Positions 49,052-60,031 are shown, numbered from the stretch's first letter. The stretch is DNA of 64,000 bases from Galdieria partita (GCA_025991245.1 BQMJ01000001.1:248001-312000); one strand, 5' to 3'. Numbers and translations are program-made. Notes: a model not told the origin generated them from the letters alone.

Positions 49052-50431
49052 TTAGTATGAAATGGGATACCAGGCTTCCAATATGTGACAAGTAAATTCC
49101 CTATGTGAACATAGAGTAGGACTATGAAAGGTATCACATTCTCCAGATGTACCACTCACAAAGTCTGAATCAATCCAAATAGCAAAATGCTTACCACCCC
49201 CTATAGCTAAAAAATCCATATTGCTTAGTTGAAAGGAATGATTTTCGGAAGACCATCGATAAACGTGATATTCTGGAGACAGAGTAAATACAAAACATTC
49301 TCCAGTGCCATAATAATGTAAGCTAGGCTTCCATGGTTGTGATGCATAACAACCAAAACAGTCACCGTCCGTATTCTTAATAAGGAGCAAAGTGGGACTT
49401 TTCTCCGATACTCGACTATAAAAAGTATGAATACTAATGCCATGATCATTCGTAGAGTAAAGAAGACTCCAATTGCAATTTTGATAACGTCTCGGCATAG
49501 ATAAAGAGAGCAATATCAAATCATTGGAACGAAGAATCGAGGAACTCTGCAACAGTTTTGGAGTAAAATGAGATAATGAATCTCCAGTTTCTGAAGTTCC
49601 CCAACGTAAACGCAACTCTTGCGTTGAAAAGTACAAACATTCCATAGGTCTTTGTAAACCCACAAAAGTAAAACTTTGCTCTTCACAAACGCGAATGAAA
49701 CCTAATGGAATAGAAATATTGGCGTCCTTTAGCACTCGTTTCGAAAAGGATAACTCAGGACCATCTCTCAACTTTTTTTCAAATGAAACTTTCGAAATCT
49801 CTGTCCCTTCTGGAACGACAACTTCTGAATCTAAAGGCCTAAATACAAGCAAATCACCACGTAATGAAAGAGTTCCTTGAACTCCTTCACTTTCCTTTTG
49901 ATCAACGGTTTTTAAAACATCAACAATAATTTCATTAGAGACCCTTTCGTTTTCCAAAGAGTCTTCCATTTCGTCCGAAACAGACTCTAACGAACTCCGC
50001 TCTGGTTGTAAGTTTTCACCGTTTTCCTTCTTTGTAGGTTTCTTCTTGTTCCAGAAGTGAGAACCCACAAACTTTTCGCGTTTTGTGTTTTGAGACGTCT
50101 TGTTGACCAAGATTCTTTCACGGCTTGGACTCTTTGGCTGGAAAGTATCGTCAGCTTGCACGAATTTGGAAGTTTGTAGGTTTCCTTGAAGATTTTGTAG
50201 ATTTCTCACTTGCAGCGAGAGAGATTCATTCTCAAAACGCAATTGCGCCAGTTCCACTTTCAACGCGGCTATTTGACTTTCCCATCCTTCTCTCCAGTAG
50301 CCAGAAGAATCCACAGACTTCTCGAATCCCCTTACAGAAGCCGAAGAGGCTGTATCGTTCATATTCAAAGATTCCTCATTTGCTTTATTCACAAGGTTTG
50401 TTTCCTCAGAAAGCTGTTGGGAGCCTTGCAT
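49052..50431 (-). CDS. TLDc-domain protein (OXR1/NCOA7-like)
   Basis: TLDc proteins protect against oxidative stress and several bind the V-ATPase to promote its disassembly. Single exon, 459 residues. A coiled coil at about 55-85 (IAALKVELAQLRFENESLSL) is followed by a disordered basic and acidic region. The TLDc domain occupies the last 170 residues: LLYSTNDHGISIHTFYSRV, TLLLIKNTDGDCFGCYASQP, HYYGTGECFVFTLSPEYHVY, NMDFLAIGGGKHFAIWIDSD and the C-terminal CHILEAWYP. A middle segment near DLLVFRPLDSEVVVPEGTE has a GRAM-like look but is not certain. Start is ATG at 50429-50431. Confidence 0.85.
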   Translation of the reverse strand: MQGSQQLSEETNLVNKANEESLNMNDTASSASVRGFEKSVDSSGYWREGWESQIAALKVELAQLRFENESLSLQVRNLQNLQGNLQTSKFVQADDTFQPKSPSRERILVNKTSQNTKREKFVGSHFWNKKKPTKKENGENLQPERSSLESVSDEMEDSLENERVSNEIIVDVLKTVDQKESEGVQGTLSLRGDLLVFRPLDSEVVVPEGTEISKVSFEKKLRDGPELSFSKRVLKDANISIPLGFIRVCEEQSFTFVGLQRPMECLYFSTQELRLRWGTSETGDSLSHFTPKLLQSSSILRSNDLILLSLSMPRRYQNCNWSLLYSTNDHGISIHTFYSRVSEKSPTLLLIKNTDGDCFGCYASQPWKPSLHYYGTGECFVFTLSPEYHVYRWSSENHSFQLSNMDFLAIGGGKHFAIWIDSDFVSGTSGECDTFHSPTLCSHREFTCHILEAWYPISY

Positions 50432-50562
50432 TCCCTAGCACTGTTTTCCTAACGACTAGTGAGTTTCAACAATCTCAGCAAAATCATTGAACGTGCCATT
50501 TGCCAATTCTATTCTTTGCGTGGTGTTGCGTGTCTCAAACCTAAAAGCATCGAGTCCTTGAT

Positions 50563-51490
50563 ATGGACGTTTTAGGAGTTGTGGCTCGTATGAATACTGT
50601 TTCCGAAGACTTTCTTGTTTATTGGGTTAATAGTCGTATTCTGGACCCTCTACTTTCTACTCAAACAGCTCCCGAGGCCATTCCTTTGTGGAGACGTTCG
50701 CTCGTTACCTGGTTTCTTGTATATTTTGGTTCCATATTTATCTATTATTTTTTTGGTTGGATGGATTATTACTTTATCTTCCTTCGTAATGAAAAGCGTA
50801 AGAATCCTAATTTCCTTGTAAACAGCAAGATGTTGTGGAAGGAGATATGGATGAGCACTTGGAGTTTGTTTGTTATGTCTGCTTTTACAACTCCTATGGA
50901 AGTATTGGTACAATTGGTATGTTGTTTTTTTGTTGCGCAATTTGCTTTGTTTGAAAATTATCTTGCAGGGTTACTCGAAAGTGTATCACCGTGTCGAAGA
51001 CTATGGTTGGTTTTATCTAGCCATATCGCCTTTTTTGTTTGTATTTTTCTCAGACACTTTGATTTATTTTATTCATTTGGGACTTCATCATCGACTTGTC
51101 TACAAACATCTTCATAAACCTCATCATAGTTTTATAGATACTACTCCTTTTGCTGCATTTGCCTTTCATCCTATTGATGGTTTTCTTCAAGGAGTTCCAT
51201 ACCAATTATATGTATTTTGCTTACCCATTCATGCAAGTCTTCATTTAGTGAGCCTGACAGTGGTTGGAGTGTGGACTATTAATATTCATGACAGAGTTAC
51301 TTTTCAGATTCCCGGTGTGAATGGAGCAGGGCATCACCGTGTTCATCACAAAACCTTTAAAAGTAATTATGGACAATACACAGTCTTTTGGGACAGAGTA
51401 TTTGGAACTTTTAAAGATCCGGTTGAATGGATGCAACAAGGCTCCAAGGAAGATAGAGAAGAAGACGTATATGGTAAAAAATATATTTAG
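50563..51490 (+). CDS. ERG3: C5-sterol desaturase (ERG3 type)
   Basis: This ER membrane di-iron enzyme puts the C5-C6 double bond into sterols. Two exons (50563-50916, 50969-51490; intron 52 nt) give 291 residues. Membrane helices near 45-70 (WFLVYFGSIFIYYFFGWMDY) and 150-165 (WFYLAISPFLFVFFSD) are present. The three histidine boxes appear in order: HLGLHH, HKPHH and HHRVHH, with an additional HDRV-like His in the loop. The SNYGQYTVFWDRVFGTFKDP stretch follows the last box as in ERG3/STE1 proteins rather than in C4-methyl oxidases. A C4 oxidase or carotenoid hydroxylase is less likely on this evidence. Confidence 0.85.
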
Positions 51491-51714
51491 GAATGGAGTG
51501 GATAGCTATGATCAATGTTATCTATTTTGTATTAGATATTGATTTTGTCTATGTAAGGTTTTATTATATTGGTAAACAATTGTACCTTTGTTGAGGATTT
51601 TTATTGGGTTGGTATGTTTTCCTAGTTTTGATAGAAACCATTGAGATTCTCACGAAAGGGCGGATGGAATGTCCGATTTCATTTTTCCTTAGACGTCATT
51701 TGTGCTTTTGGAAT

Positions 51715-51954
51715 ATGACGACATCAGCAGCTCGTAAGAGAGTTGTGGCTTCTGAAAAATTTGAAGACAAGGGTGTAAAGAAGAACTTTGGCCAAAACAA
51801 AGACAAGAAAAATTCTATATGGTCTTCATCGCTCCCTGTAAGTCCTGTTACGTTGGGTTTTATTTTATTCGTCGTTGTTGGTAGCAGTTTCCTTCCCATC
51901 ATACGAGCTGCCTTTGGAAGGAAATTGGGTATTGACAGTGTACCAGAGTTGTAG
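51715..51954 (+). CDS. RAMP4/SERP1-like ER translocon protein
   Basis: RAMP4 is a tail-anchored protein that binds Sec61 and ribosomes and helps glycosylation and stress tolerance. From the ATG at 51715 the product is 79 residues; the family is usually 63-76. The N-terminal half is basic (TTSAARKRVVASEKFEDKGV, KKNFGQNKDKK). The single membrane segment is TLGFILFVVVGSSFLPII near the end. The VVGSSFLPIIRAAFG turn matches the family's GSAIFQII pattern. An upstream in-frame ATG at 51664 would add a 17-residue basic stretch; the downstream start is preferred. Confidence 0.7.
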   Translation: MTTSAARKRVVASEKFEDKGVKKNFGQNKDKKNSIWSSSLPVSPVTLGFILFVVVGSSFLPIIRAAFGRKLGIDSVPEL

Positions 51955-52146
51955 AGGTTTGCAAGCGGTTGTTGAGTATCCTTTCAAAAAGGCTAAATAG
52001 AATTTCTATGGATAGGTTGCCCTCAGTTTCCATTCTCTCTTTATTGGTGCAACTTGTCTCATTAATAAAACGCTGTTGTTGTTAATATGACACCAAGAGA
52101 TATATTTCAGAACTGTTGTTTTCATTCAATCAAGTGATGGTTTACT

Positions 52147-52954
52147 TCAAATGAGCTTCTTCTGACGGAAAAAGTTACGCAAGTAATATACAAGATAAGC
52201 TCCAGCAGCAGTCATCATTGTTATGGACAAAATACTATACCAAACAACCCGTGAATTGGTATTCTCGTTGGTCTCTTTCATATGTGCTTCACGGGTCCTT
52301 ACGTTTTCTAGTTCCACAACTATCTGACCAAACTGCTCTTCCATACGACGTAAAGCAGCTTCTAAACTATTCAAGTGTTGCACTTTGGCAATATCCGTAT
52401 AACCTGATGACACAAAATCAGTTTGTATGTTGAGTATGATCTTTCTCTTCGGAGGAGGTGAGCCAGGAGGAGGGCGAAGAGGAGTCGTTTCAAAACAAAA
52501 GTGATAACTTGCAGGTGGCCAGTGGATGTCATTGGAAGCAAATCCAGCGTCTTCGGAGAGTACGTGTTGTGGAGTTGTGAAACTAAAGGATTGCTTGTCT
52601 ACATTCTTGTGTTGAACTATAGTCTCTCCTTGTGGTCCTCTTATCTAGAACAACTTCAATCTCAACAAGGACTCATATACAATTGCATACTTACCACCAA
52701 ATCTACAGACATAGATCCTTCTGCACCAACTACGAGACACTCACCAAAGACCTAATAGAGTCCTACTTGAGACCCAAAGACAGCAAGTCACTTGTCACGA
52801 ATGATACCTTAGTATTAGAGGTAATTTCTTCCGAAAGACATCGTTTCGTTCCAGCACTCATATAAAACTGAATAGAGCAACTACATTCCCAAAAACTGCA
52901 AATAATAAATATGTAAAGCAGCAAAGTCCATACTCCACTTGAACGACGACACAT
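52147..52954 (-). CDS. p24/TMED cargo receptor with KKxx retrieval signal
   Basis: p24 proteins cycle between ER and Golgi in COPI and COPII vesicles and select GPI-anchored and other cargo. Three exons (52954-52808, 52751-52695, 52644-52147) give 233 residues. A signal peptide ends near WECSCS. The GOLD domain reads IQFYMSAGTKRCLSEEITSN, KVFGECLVVGAEGSMSVDLV and GPQGETIVQHKNVDKQSFS; a proline-rich insert (PLRPPPGSPPPKRK) sits inside it. A coiled segment then leads to LENVRTREAHMKETNENTNS, a hallmark of the family, and a membrane helix. The tail FFRQKKLI has both the FF motif for COPII and KKxx for COPI. The first intron acceptor was chosen to restore the GOLD strand. Confidence 0.85.
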
Positions 52955-53035
52955 TTTCCAATAACAATTCTTCACGAGGATTGAATATCCAATGGAGATG
53001 AGAGCAATATTGTATAAAGTATCCAATCACAAGAA

Positions 53036-56000
53036 TTATTTTATACATTCTTGATGCAAAAGATATTGTGACCATTCACGAAGTGTACCTATTGACAACA
53101 AACCATCTCGATATATAAAGGAAAAGTTGCCTCTTGTCTCTTGACGTAATTGTTCTAATCTTTCTAAAAAAGTTGCAGCTTCTAAAGTATTTTCTGCATA
53201 TCGCTCTGTTTCTATCATATTGTCCCATAGTTGAGATGATAAAGTTGGAGGTAAGAGAGCTGGAAGAGCTTCTCTAAAGGAATAGAATTGTTTAGATATC
53301 TTTCCAAACAATGTTTGTATATTTGAGTTGTTATTGTTGTTCGGTTCTTTTGCTAATGATGCCCACTTCTCGATAAGATAATGGAGCACTGGATCATTCT
53401 TATCCAATAAACTGGTCGCATATCTTGCCATCATTATTCCTTTGTTTTCCAACTCGGAGGTTTCCGAGAAGCCATGTTTCATTAGCTGTTCTGCAAGTTC
53501 TTCTGACAAACACATAAGACATACTTGAATGTTTCGATATATTCCTTTTTCACGTTTTCGTACAAAGTTATCCAACATTTTGGATGCCAATGATGGACTC
53601 TGTTCTCTCATAAAGAACTTGCGACAAACATAAATCCAAAGCTCTATTGAATATAACCACTGCTTCTCTAACATGGCTCGATATCCTTCTTCACAAACTT
53701 TCACAACTCTAAAGGCTAATCGATAGGCAGTCATACTAGAATCAAGTCTTTCTGCAAAGGAATCACACAAACCCTTATCCGAAAATAAAGCAACAACCGA
53801 TCGAATCGAGTGACTATCCGCATTTCCATTTTGAAACCAATCAGAATCTTTCATTTGGCTCAGTAACTTTGCCATTTGAGAAACAGTAAACAAAGAGTTG
53901 GAAGTTTCTGACTCGGAAGAGTTTCCATTATGATGCAATCGTTGAATATCGTGCAATAAACTTGTTGTTTGTGAATAGCCGGAATAAGAGACGGCCAGAT
54001 TCAGAAAAATAGCCAAATCATATTGTTCAGTCGCTAAACAAAAATTCGGAAGAAGAGACAAACAATATCTATAACTATAATCGGAATCTTTGATTTGTTT
54101 CCATGAAGTCTTCACAGCTTCTTGAGCTTGTTGAATCAGTTCATGTGCTCTTTTCTTCCATTCTTGTTCATTCCTTTTCAGATCATAAGTGTTCAATTCA
54201 TTCATAAAAGAGTCATTTTCCTTTTTGATTTGTTCCAAAATTTCCGGAGGGAGCAATTCGTGAGCTTCTTTCCTAATTTCATAATACCATTTACATTCGA
54301 TAGGGATATGATCGTCTGTTGAAAAACTCATAGAGTTACTTGCACAACGAAGAGACTCTACTAGATCATCATTTATATAAATGATGCCATAAGCTGATGC
54401 AAATTTGTTTCCACCGATAGAATCTAATAAAACCTGATCCCACGTGACGGCATGGACCATAACATCATTATACATATACCATTGATCTGTACACCAATCT
54501 TTGATAAAAGTCCAATAATGTCCACTGTCTGGAGCTCCGTCATGGACTAAAACGGCGTGGAGATGATAAGTACTTTCATCACTAATGGAAGCCCTCAAGT
54601 TTTGTTCTTCTTCTTGAAGTTGCTCTCTTTGGTTGACAAGTCGCCTTTCTAAAGCCAATTCTTGCTCATACAGTTTCTTTAAGATACAAAGACAACTTTC
54701 TAAATCTTGGCTAGAAAACTCAAAATCATTTTCATTCATTTCTGAAAGAGAACGCAATCGTTGAATGACTCTGGTCAAAGCATTGGAAAACTTCAGAGTG
54801 TCCATGAAAGGCAAAGTTTCCTGATTGCTTTCATTTGAAAAGCCAAACCATCGATGTTCATTCAACTTCTTTATCGTCTCTTGAACTTGTTGTCTCAACA
54901 ATTCCGATTTTGTGCGAAGTTCTTCCGCAATCTCCTTTTGATATTCTAAATAATGACTCATTTTCAAAGAGTTTGGAAACTGAAACGAATCGTGAACCTT
55001 TTCTGGTTTTTGTGTCTCTTTGTTGAATCGTACTCGTTGTAAATAAATAGTTAATACCGGTGCAACATGAACAAACCATAATCTTTGATAGGCTGGAATG
55101 CTACTTGACTGCGTCCAATCTACCACTATACCTTTGTTGACATAAGGTGATCGGAAAAACTCTGCAGAATTCGTAGTACAAGGCAATTTTTTGATAAGAT
55201 CCGATTCACTATCGATATGAAATTCAATCTCAGAACATGTCAACTCATCTAATCCGCGATAAAGGTTTCTTTCATCTCCAGAAGGAGTTGTTGCATCGAT
55301 AATCACTGAGTTTGTTTCATGACTTTGTTCTGCAACTTTGATAGTCTTTCGATCCGCATCTAAAGCTCGAAAATCTACAAAAATTTCTTGTTTCAGCTGC
55401 GATGTGAATGTGCTCTTCATAACATTGCTTTCGACTGATGAATGGATAGTGCCTTCAAAAGCTTCTTGAGAGCTGACTATTCGTTCTTCATCAGAATAGG
55501 TATCTTTCTTTCCTTTCCATTCACCGAGTTTCCTCTCAAGTACTTGAGTTGCTGACACTCCCATTTCTAACAATTCTAAAAAAATTTGATTGAATTCCGA
55601 TGCATCTTGTTGACCACCTATTTGAAAGCCATATTTGGTATCACTCTTTAAGGTCTCAATAAGTCGTTGAGGATCCAAATACTTTTCTTCACTCAATGCC
55701 ATTCTTCCAAATAGGTTTTGTAATTCAATTACAAAGTCAACTGCATTACGGAGCTGAACAAGAGAAGCAGAATCTCCTTGCTCGTCTTCCAAAAGTAATG
55801 AATGGGTTTCAGCATCTTTTATAAGTTTTTCAAATTCTTCGTGTCTAAAGGAAAATACTGCCTTTCGAATAGCTGGAAAGGTAAAGTATACTTGTACAAG
55901 AGAATTCACATAACAGATATTGGCAACATTCCTTAAACCAACGGGAGCAAAGGGTGAACTTCGTCTACGTCTGGAAGGATCGAAAGGCTCAGAAGCAGAA

Positions 56001-56533
56001 TAAGCATGATGAGGATCACTAGTCGTTAAAGACTCTTCAATGGCCCTTTGAGTGTCTTTATCTTCCAAGTTTGATTGCTGTCTTTCAGGTGGGCTGGTTT
56101 CTCGCTTACTAATAGCCAGAGCTTTGTTTAGGTCATTATCTAAAGAATTCTTTTCTTTACCCAACCAATTCATTGGAAAACCCGAATGACTTGAACGTCT
56201 ATTTCCTTCGCCCGACTTTTTTTTCCCGTTGGATAAACTCGACGTGCCTGCAAAGTAGAGAAGGGATGGTCCATCTGTTTGTTCCGAAATATATTCACGA
56301 ATGGAAGCTTGTTGTGAGCCTTGATTGGTACTTTTGCTTTTTTTAGTTTGTGTGGTTCCCACGTTTACTGTTCCAGCTATTCCTTGAAGCGTACTTTTGC
56401 TGTTAGTAGCTTTCTGTTCGAAAAGGAAGTTTACTGCTTCATCTACAGTACTACACCCTGCAGATTCCGCTCTATCAACATCTTGTTTTGAAAAGCCCAT
56501 TTCGTTCAAGTGACTACGTAGTGAGGCGTTCAT
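53036..56533 (-). CDS. Ubiquitin-specific protease, USP25/28-like, with N-terminal UBA
   Basis: A single exon of 1165 residues. A UBA-like domain lies at about residues 1-45 (MGFSKQDVDRAESAGCSTVD). Two ubiquitin-interacting-like motifs (DNDLNKALAISKRE, TQRAIEESLTTS) follow. The USP catalytic domain starts with PVGLRNVANICYVNSLVQVY, where the Cys is the nucleophile (the more usual NTCY is NICY here). The His box appears at YHLHAVLVHDGAPDSGHYWT, about 500 residues later, and then WYMYNDVMVHAVTWDQV with the acidic third residue. The long spacing within the catalytic domain and the C-terminal helical extension are like USP25/28 and yeast Ubp2. Substrates cannot be inferred. Start: ATG at 56531-56533. 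Confidence 0.82.
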   Translation of the reverse strand: MNASLRSHLNEMGFSKQDVDRAESAGCSTVDEAVNFLFEQKATNSKSTLQGIAGTVNVGTTQTKKSKSTNQGSQQASIREYISEQTDGPSLLYFAGTSSLSNGKKKSGEGNRRSSHSGFPMNWLGKEKNSLDNDLNKALAISKRETSPPERQQSNLEDKDTQRAIEESLTTSDPHHAYSASEPFDPSRRRRSSPFAPVGLRNVANICYVNSLVQVYFTFPAIRKAVFSFRHEEFEKLIKDAETHSLLLEDEQGDSASLVQLRNAVDFVIELQNLFGRMALSEEKYLDPQRLIETLKSDTKYGFQIGGQQDASEFNQIFLELLEMGVSATQVLERKLGEWKGKKDTYSDEERIVSSQEAFEGTIHSSVESNVMKSTFTSQLKQEIFVDFRALDADRKTIKVAEQSHETNSVIIDATTPSGDERNLYRGLDELTCSEIEFHIDSESDLIKKLPCTTNSAEFFRSPYVNKGIVVDWTQSSSIPAYQRLWFVHVAPVLTIYLQRVRFNKETQKPEKVHDSFQFPNSLKMSHYLEYQKEIAEELRTKSELLRQQVQETIKKLNEHRWFGFSNESNQETLPFMDTLKFSNALTRVIQRLRSLSEMNENDFEFSSQDLESCLCILKKLYEQELALERRLVNQREQLQEEEQNLRASISDESTYHLHAVLVHDGAPDSGHYWTFIKDWCTDQWYMYNDVMVHAVTWDQVLLDSIGGNKFASAYGIIYINDDLVESLRCASNSMSFSTDDHIPIECKWYYEIRKEAHELLPPEILEQIKKENDSFMNELNTYDLKRNEQEWKKRAHELIQQAQEAVKTSWKQIKDSDYSYRYCLSLLPNFCLATEQYDLAIFLNLAVSYSGYSQTTSLLHDIQRLHHNGNSSESETSNSLFTVSQMAKLLSQMKDSDWFQNGNADSHSIRSVVALFSDKGLCDSFAERLDSSMTAYRLAFRVVKVCEEGYRAMLEKQWLYSIELWIYVCRKFFMREQSPSLASKMLDNFVRKREKGIYRNIQVCLMCLSEELAEQLMKHGFSETSELENKGIMMARYATSLLDKNDPVLHYLIEKWASLAKEPNNNNNSNIQTLFGKISKQFYSFREALPALLPPTLSSQLWDNMIETERYAENTLEAATFLERLEQLRQETRGNFSFIYRDGLLSIGTLREWSQYLLHQECIK

Positions 56534-56740
56534 ATTTTCAACGTTTTCTCTTTGTTTGGACGCAATAATTAGCACAAGTCACTAGACGCGAATTCTCATC
56601 ATCTCCCAATGGGATGATGTTCACTTTGCATGTATTGTTTATCATCCACTTGAAAAAATATTTTAGCTACGTTTACTCGAAAATAATTCTAGTGCTTCTA
56701 AAGATAGAATGAAGAATAGCTTTCAAGAGTGACAGGAAAC

Positions 56741-57768
56741 CTATTTGGAGAATGACCGTTCTCCCAAGATGCGCTTGCTTCTATGGTCTCCTTTATTATC
56801 AGATTCAAAAAAAGTTTCTCCATAAGAAGATAAGGACTGTTGAAGAAATGAAGGATCAATCTGCAAACAGAAAGAAAATATAAAGCCATAAAGCTCCATA
56901 GGAGATAGCACTTACCTTTCTCACTTGATGAATAAACTCCTTTGGCAAAGAGTGAGTACTGTTGAGTTTCTTACTAACAAGATAACTAGTACACTTTCCT
57001 TTACCATACCAAGAAGGACAATCTCCATAACGAACCCATGAGAGAATTGGACTCATCAACAATCTACTCAAAAAATGGTTATATTGATACAACTCTAATG
57101 CTCATCATTCAATCCGCAGCGTTCTCTTCAACAAAGTCAATTCTTACCATACTTCTCTAGAGTGGATATGTATCCTGCTTTCTTACTCCCCATTCTTACA
57201 AAAATAGGCAAACTGTATACTCGTATATTAGCCATATTGGCTACTCGAGCGCCTAATACAGTCTTACTGGAAACGCTTTCTTTTGATAATTCCACAGAAT
57301 GATTATTCCAAACAAGTTGTATATCCTATCAGAAAGATCAGAAAAGAGTTGAAATAGAGTATTCAATAACCAACTTGTTGAGGATAAGATATGGGATGCA
57401 CTTTTCTTGTTTGCTGTAGAGAAACTTGTTCACTCAGGTACTTTCCTGTTTCTGGGTCTTTGAAGAAATAAAGCTTTTTCGAAGATACAACTGCAGTCAT
57501 TGTTCCTTGATTACTGGATTGTTGTGAAATACTTCGAACCGTTCCCCATTCTAAACCTTCAAGCAACGCAATAACCTAATAATCAATCGTTTGATCCCAA
57601 CAACTTGCACGAAACACAACTCCCGAAAACCTTTCCAGTCTCACAAGATACTATACTGCCAGTACCATACCAACAACACTTTTTACTAAATAAGGGACTT
57701 TTCCATCTCAACTTTATATATTCTATAAAGTCTTTCGCTGTCCAAAGACGATGTGTAGAGTTGTCCAT
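56741..57768 (-). CDS. DUF1838-like protein, unknown function
   Basis: Five exons (57768-57616, 57575-57375, 57325-57148, 57094-56916, 56860-56741) sum to 277 codons. A pattern like DUF1838 is visible: CCWYGTGSIVSCETGKVFGS, then KLYFFKDPETGKYLSEQ (a lYxDPeTG-type turn), VHPISYPQQD, and near the end LSWVRYGDCPSWYGKGKCTS, SLPKEFIHQVRKIDPSFLQQ. The frame is open upstream of the Met at 57768 for a further 34 codons to an acceptor at 57871, and a six-base exon (ATGCAT, 57928-57933) would give an in-frame start; the true 5' end is uncertain. The domain name is from recalled pattern and should be treated as a lead. Confidence 0.5.
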
Positions 57769-58062
57769 AGTCCAAATGGTTGGTTGAAATTGTATGAGCT
57801 GATGATGATTGCTTTGATGAACGAAAATATTGTTAAGAGTAGGCTGTTTTGATGATTCTGCTAAAGTCTTCTATCAGTAACTATCTCTCCATTTTCTTTA
57901 GTCCTTGGTCATGTTATGGGGAACTACATGCATTGTAATAAAGAATCAAGATATTGATATTTATTTTCTATTCATGGAAGAAATAAGAGTAAAGAAGCAA
58001 TTCGATCCATTTCCAAAAGAGAACATCGAAATGACGTGCCAACCCGCCAAACAGTTTTTTCA

Positions 58063-59970
58063 ATGCTGTTTGATTTGATTTATGCTTTGGTTGGATACAC
58101 AGGAAACGTGATTGTAAGAAAAGAAAATACTGACAATGCTAAAAAAACGAGTGAAAGAATTTCTTTTCAGTTGGCTTCCGACTTTCCATATGTAAACCCT
58201 GCAGAAAGACGTGCTATTGATAGAATTAGCAATATAGGAGCACTATATGCCACAGTTTATGAATATTCTTGTGAAAATGGCCTCTTACAAAAGTCAATCT
58301 ATGCTCTTGCCTTTCAAAAAGCACTTGATGAAATATTGGATGAGTATAGAGAGCTCATAGCTAATTATGAAGAAGAAGCAATAAATAAACGTCTAAAGAA
58401 CTTTTCTTTAGTAGAAGGAGAGCTGCGTGTATGGGAAAGGCGATTGGAAGACTTGTGTATGCTTTTTGATAAAATGGAAGAGGGAAAGAGACTGAACGGT
58501 CCCGAGTTAATGAAACACTTGATGCAGTTTTGTACTTCTGGTTCGCCTGATACTGCTAGCCTTTGTATGAGACTGCTAAAGAAATGTACGAAAGTTCTTC
58601 TTGTTCAGTTACAAACTTGGCTCTATTATGGGGAATTGCAGGATCCCTTTGAAGAATTTTTCCTAAGGAAAGAACCAAAGATTGCTTCCGAACAACGAGA
58701 AGATTCGTCGTTCTCTCTTGCTGATGATATCGTGATTGCACAAGAAAATCTCACACCTTTATTTAGTCCTACAATGGTAAGAGACATTCTATTTATTGGA
58801 GGAGTTGTAAAGGCATTGCGCAATTCAGAAGAAGCTTCGTCCCAAGTAAACTGGAATGAACTTGAAGTACAAATAGATAGCCTACGCTCTTTGGAGAAGC
58901 AACCACTTCGAAGTTTGCCATTGGAATCCAACATTCAGTCTGTTCGACAGTGGGCTTCAAAGCAGCTCATGAAATTCTTATTTAGGGTTTCGTGGTGGAA
59001 GGAATTTGATTTTCTTAGACAAACCTTTTTGTTAGGCAAAGGAGATTTATGGTCACATTTCTTACAAGACACTTGTGATATGTTGATGGTTCCCTCTATG
59101 AGCGAATGCAAAGAATCGGTATTGAACGCCTTTCTAGAAAAGTCTTTGCTTAAAACCTTTTTTGAAGTTGACTTTCGATATGAAATGCTAAGTTTTCAAC
59201 GAGTGGATTTTTCTTCTAATAAGAGTGAATTATCTACCGACCTACTGCCATTGTCTAGTGGTTGGAATCGAATTAGTTTATCTTACGTACCTCAAAGGCC
59301 ATTGCATATTTTAATGAATTCAAAGGATCTGGAACATTATTCCCGAATCTTCTGCATTTTATTTGCTATTGCTCATGTTCGCTTTCAAACGGAGCGTTGT
59401 TGGCTACTCTTACGAAATCGATTCAAAAGATGCAATCGAGAAACTCTTGTAAATAACAGAAATATGTTTCATTTACTCGGGAAATGTAACTTTATTGTTC
59501 ATTGTCTTGAAGAATACTTTCAGATTGGTTTGATTGAGGAATCCTTTGGAGCTTTTATGAAGCAGGCAAAGGGAGCTTTTGACTTTGATAGTGTTCTCAC
59601 TTTGCATCAGAAATATCTTGAAAGTCTCGTAAAGCACACTCTGATATTTTCTGCATCGTTCATTGAGTCTTTGGATAATCTATTGCAGGTTTTCCGAGAA
59701 TATTGTATTTATATTCAACACAAAGTTGCTGTTGAGGAGGAAAAGACTGCTGCAGTATTATTATTATCTATCGAAAGGATACAACAGCCCATCCATGAGC
59801 GCATTGTTGCCTTTCTTCAAGAGTTGCAACAATATCCTAATCATCCTGTTATCAATAGACTTTTGAATAGAATAGATTTTAATAACTTTTATTCCGTGGA
59901 AAGTGCATCAAGCATCCAGTTGGAAGAGAATGGAGTGACTTGTGAGGACGAAGTATCGGAAGAGGAATAA
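58063..59970 (+). CDS. Gamma-tubulin complex component 4 (GCP4)
   Basis: GCP4 is one of the Spc97/98 family proteins that place gamma-tubulin in the ring complex for microtubule nucleation. Single exon, 635 residues, close to the 650-670 usual for GCP4, the shortest GCP. It starts MLFDLIYALVGYTGNVIV, the family N-terminus. GRIP1-like features include ALDEILDEYRELIANYEE and WLYYGELQDPFEEFFLRKE. GRIP2 includes WWKEFDFLRQTFLLGKGDLW, HFLQDTCDML, LSYVPQRPLHILM and FNLL-like helices to the C-terminus. The upstream open frame begins with GTG, so the ATG at 58063 is used. The C-terminal end is acidic (EDEVSEEE). Confidence 0.82.
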   Translation: MLFDLIYALVGYTGNVIVRKENTDNAKKTSERISFQLASDFPYVNPAERRAIDRISNIGALYATVYEYSCENGLLQKSIYALAFQKALDEILDEYRELIANYEEEAINKRLKNFSLVEGELRVWERRLEDLCMLFDKMEEGKRLNGPELMKHLMQFCTSGSPDTASLCMRLLKKCTKVLLVQLQTWLYYGELQDPFEEFFLRKEPKIASEQREDSSFSLADDIVIAQENLTPLFSPTMVRDILFIGGVVKALRNSEEASSQVNWNELEVQIDSLRSLEKQPLRSLPLESNIQSVRQWASKQLMKFLFRVSWWKEFDFLRQTFLLGKGDLWSHFLQDTCDMLMVPSMSECKESVLNAFLEKSLLKTFFEVDFRYEMLSFQRVDFSSNKSELSTDLLPLSSGWNRISLSYVPQRPLHILMNSKDLEHYSRIFCILFAIAHVRFQTERCWLLLRNRFKRCNRETLVNNRNMFHLLGKCNFIVHCLEEYFQIGLIEESFGAFMKQAKGAFDFDSVLTLHQKYLESLVKHTLIFSASFIESLDNLLQVFREYCIYIQHKVAVEEEKTAAVLLLSIERIQQPIHERIVAFLQELQQYPNHPVINRLLNRIDFNNFYSVESASSIQLEENGVTCEDEVSEEE

Positions 59971-60031
59971 ATTGCATTTATTTTCCACTTTTTCTTGTCG
60001 TTAGCTTTGAGTGATTGCCAACGAGAGAACT

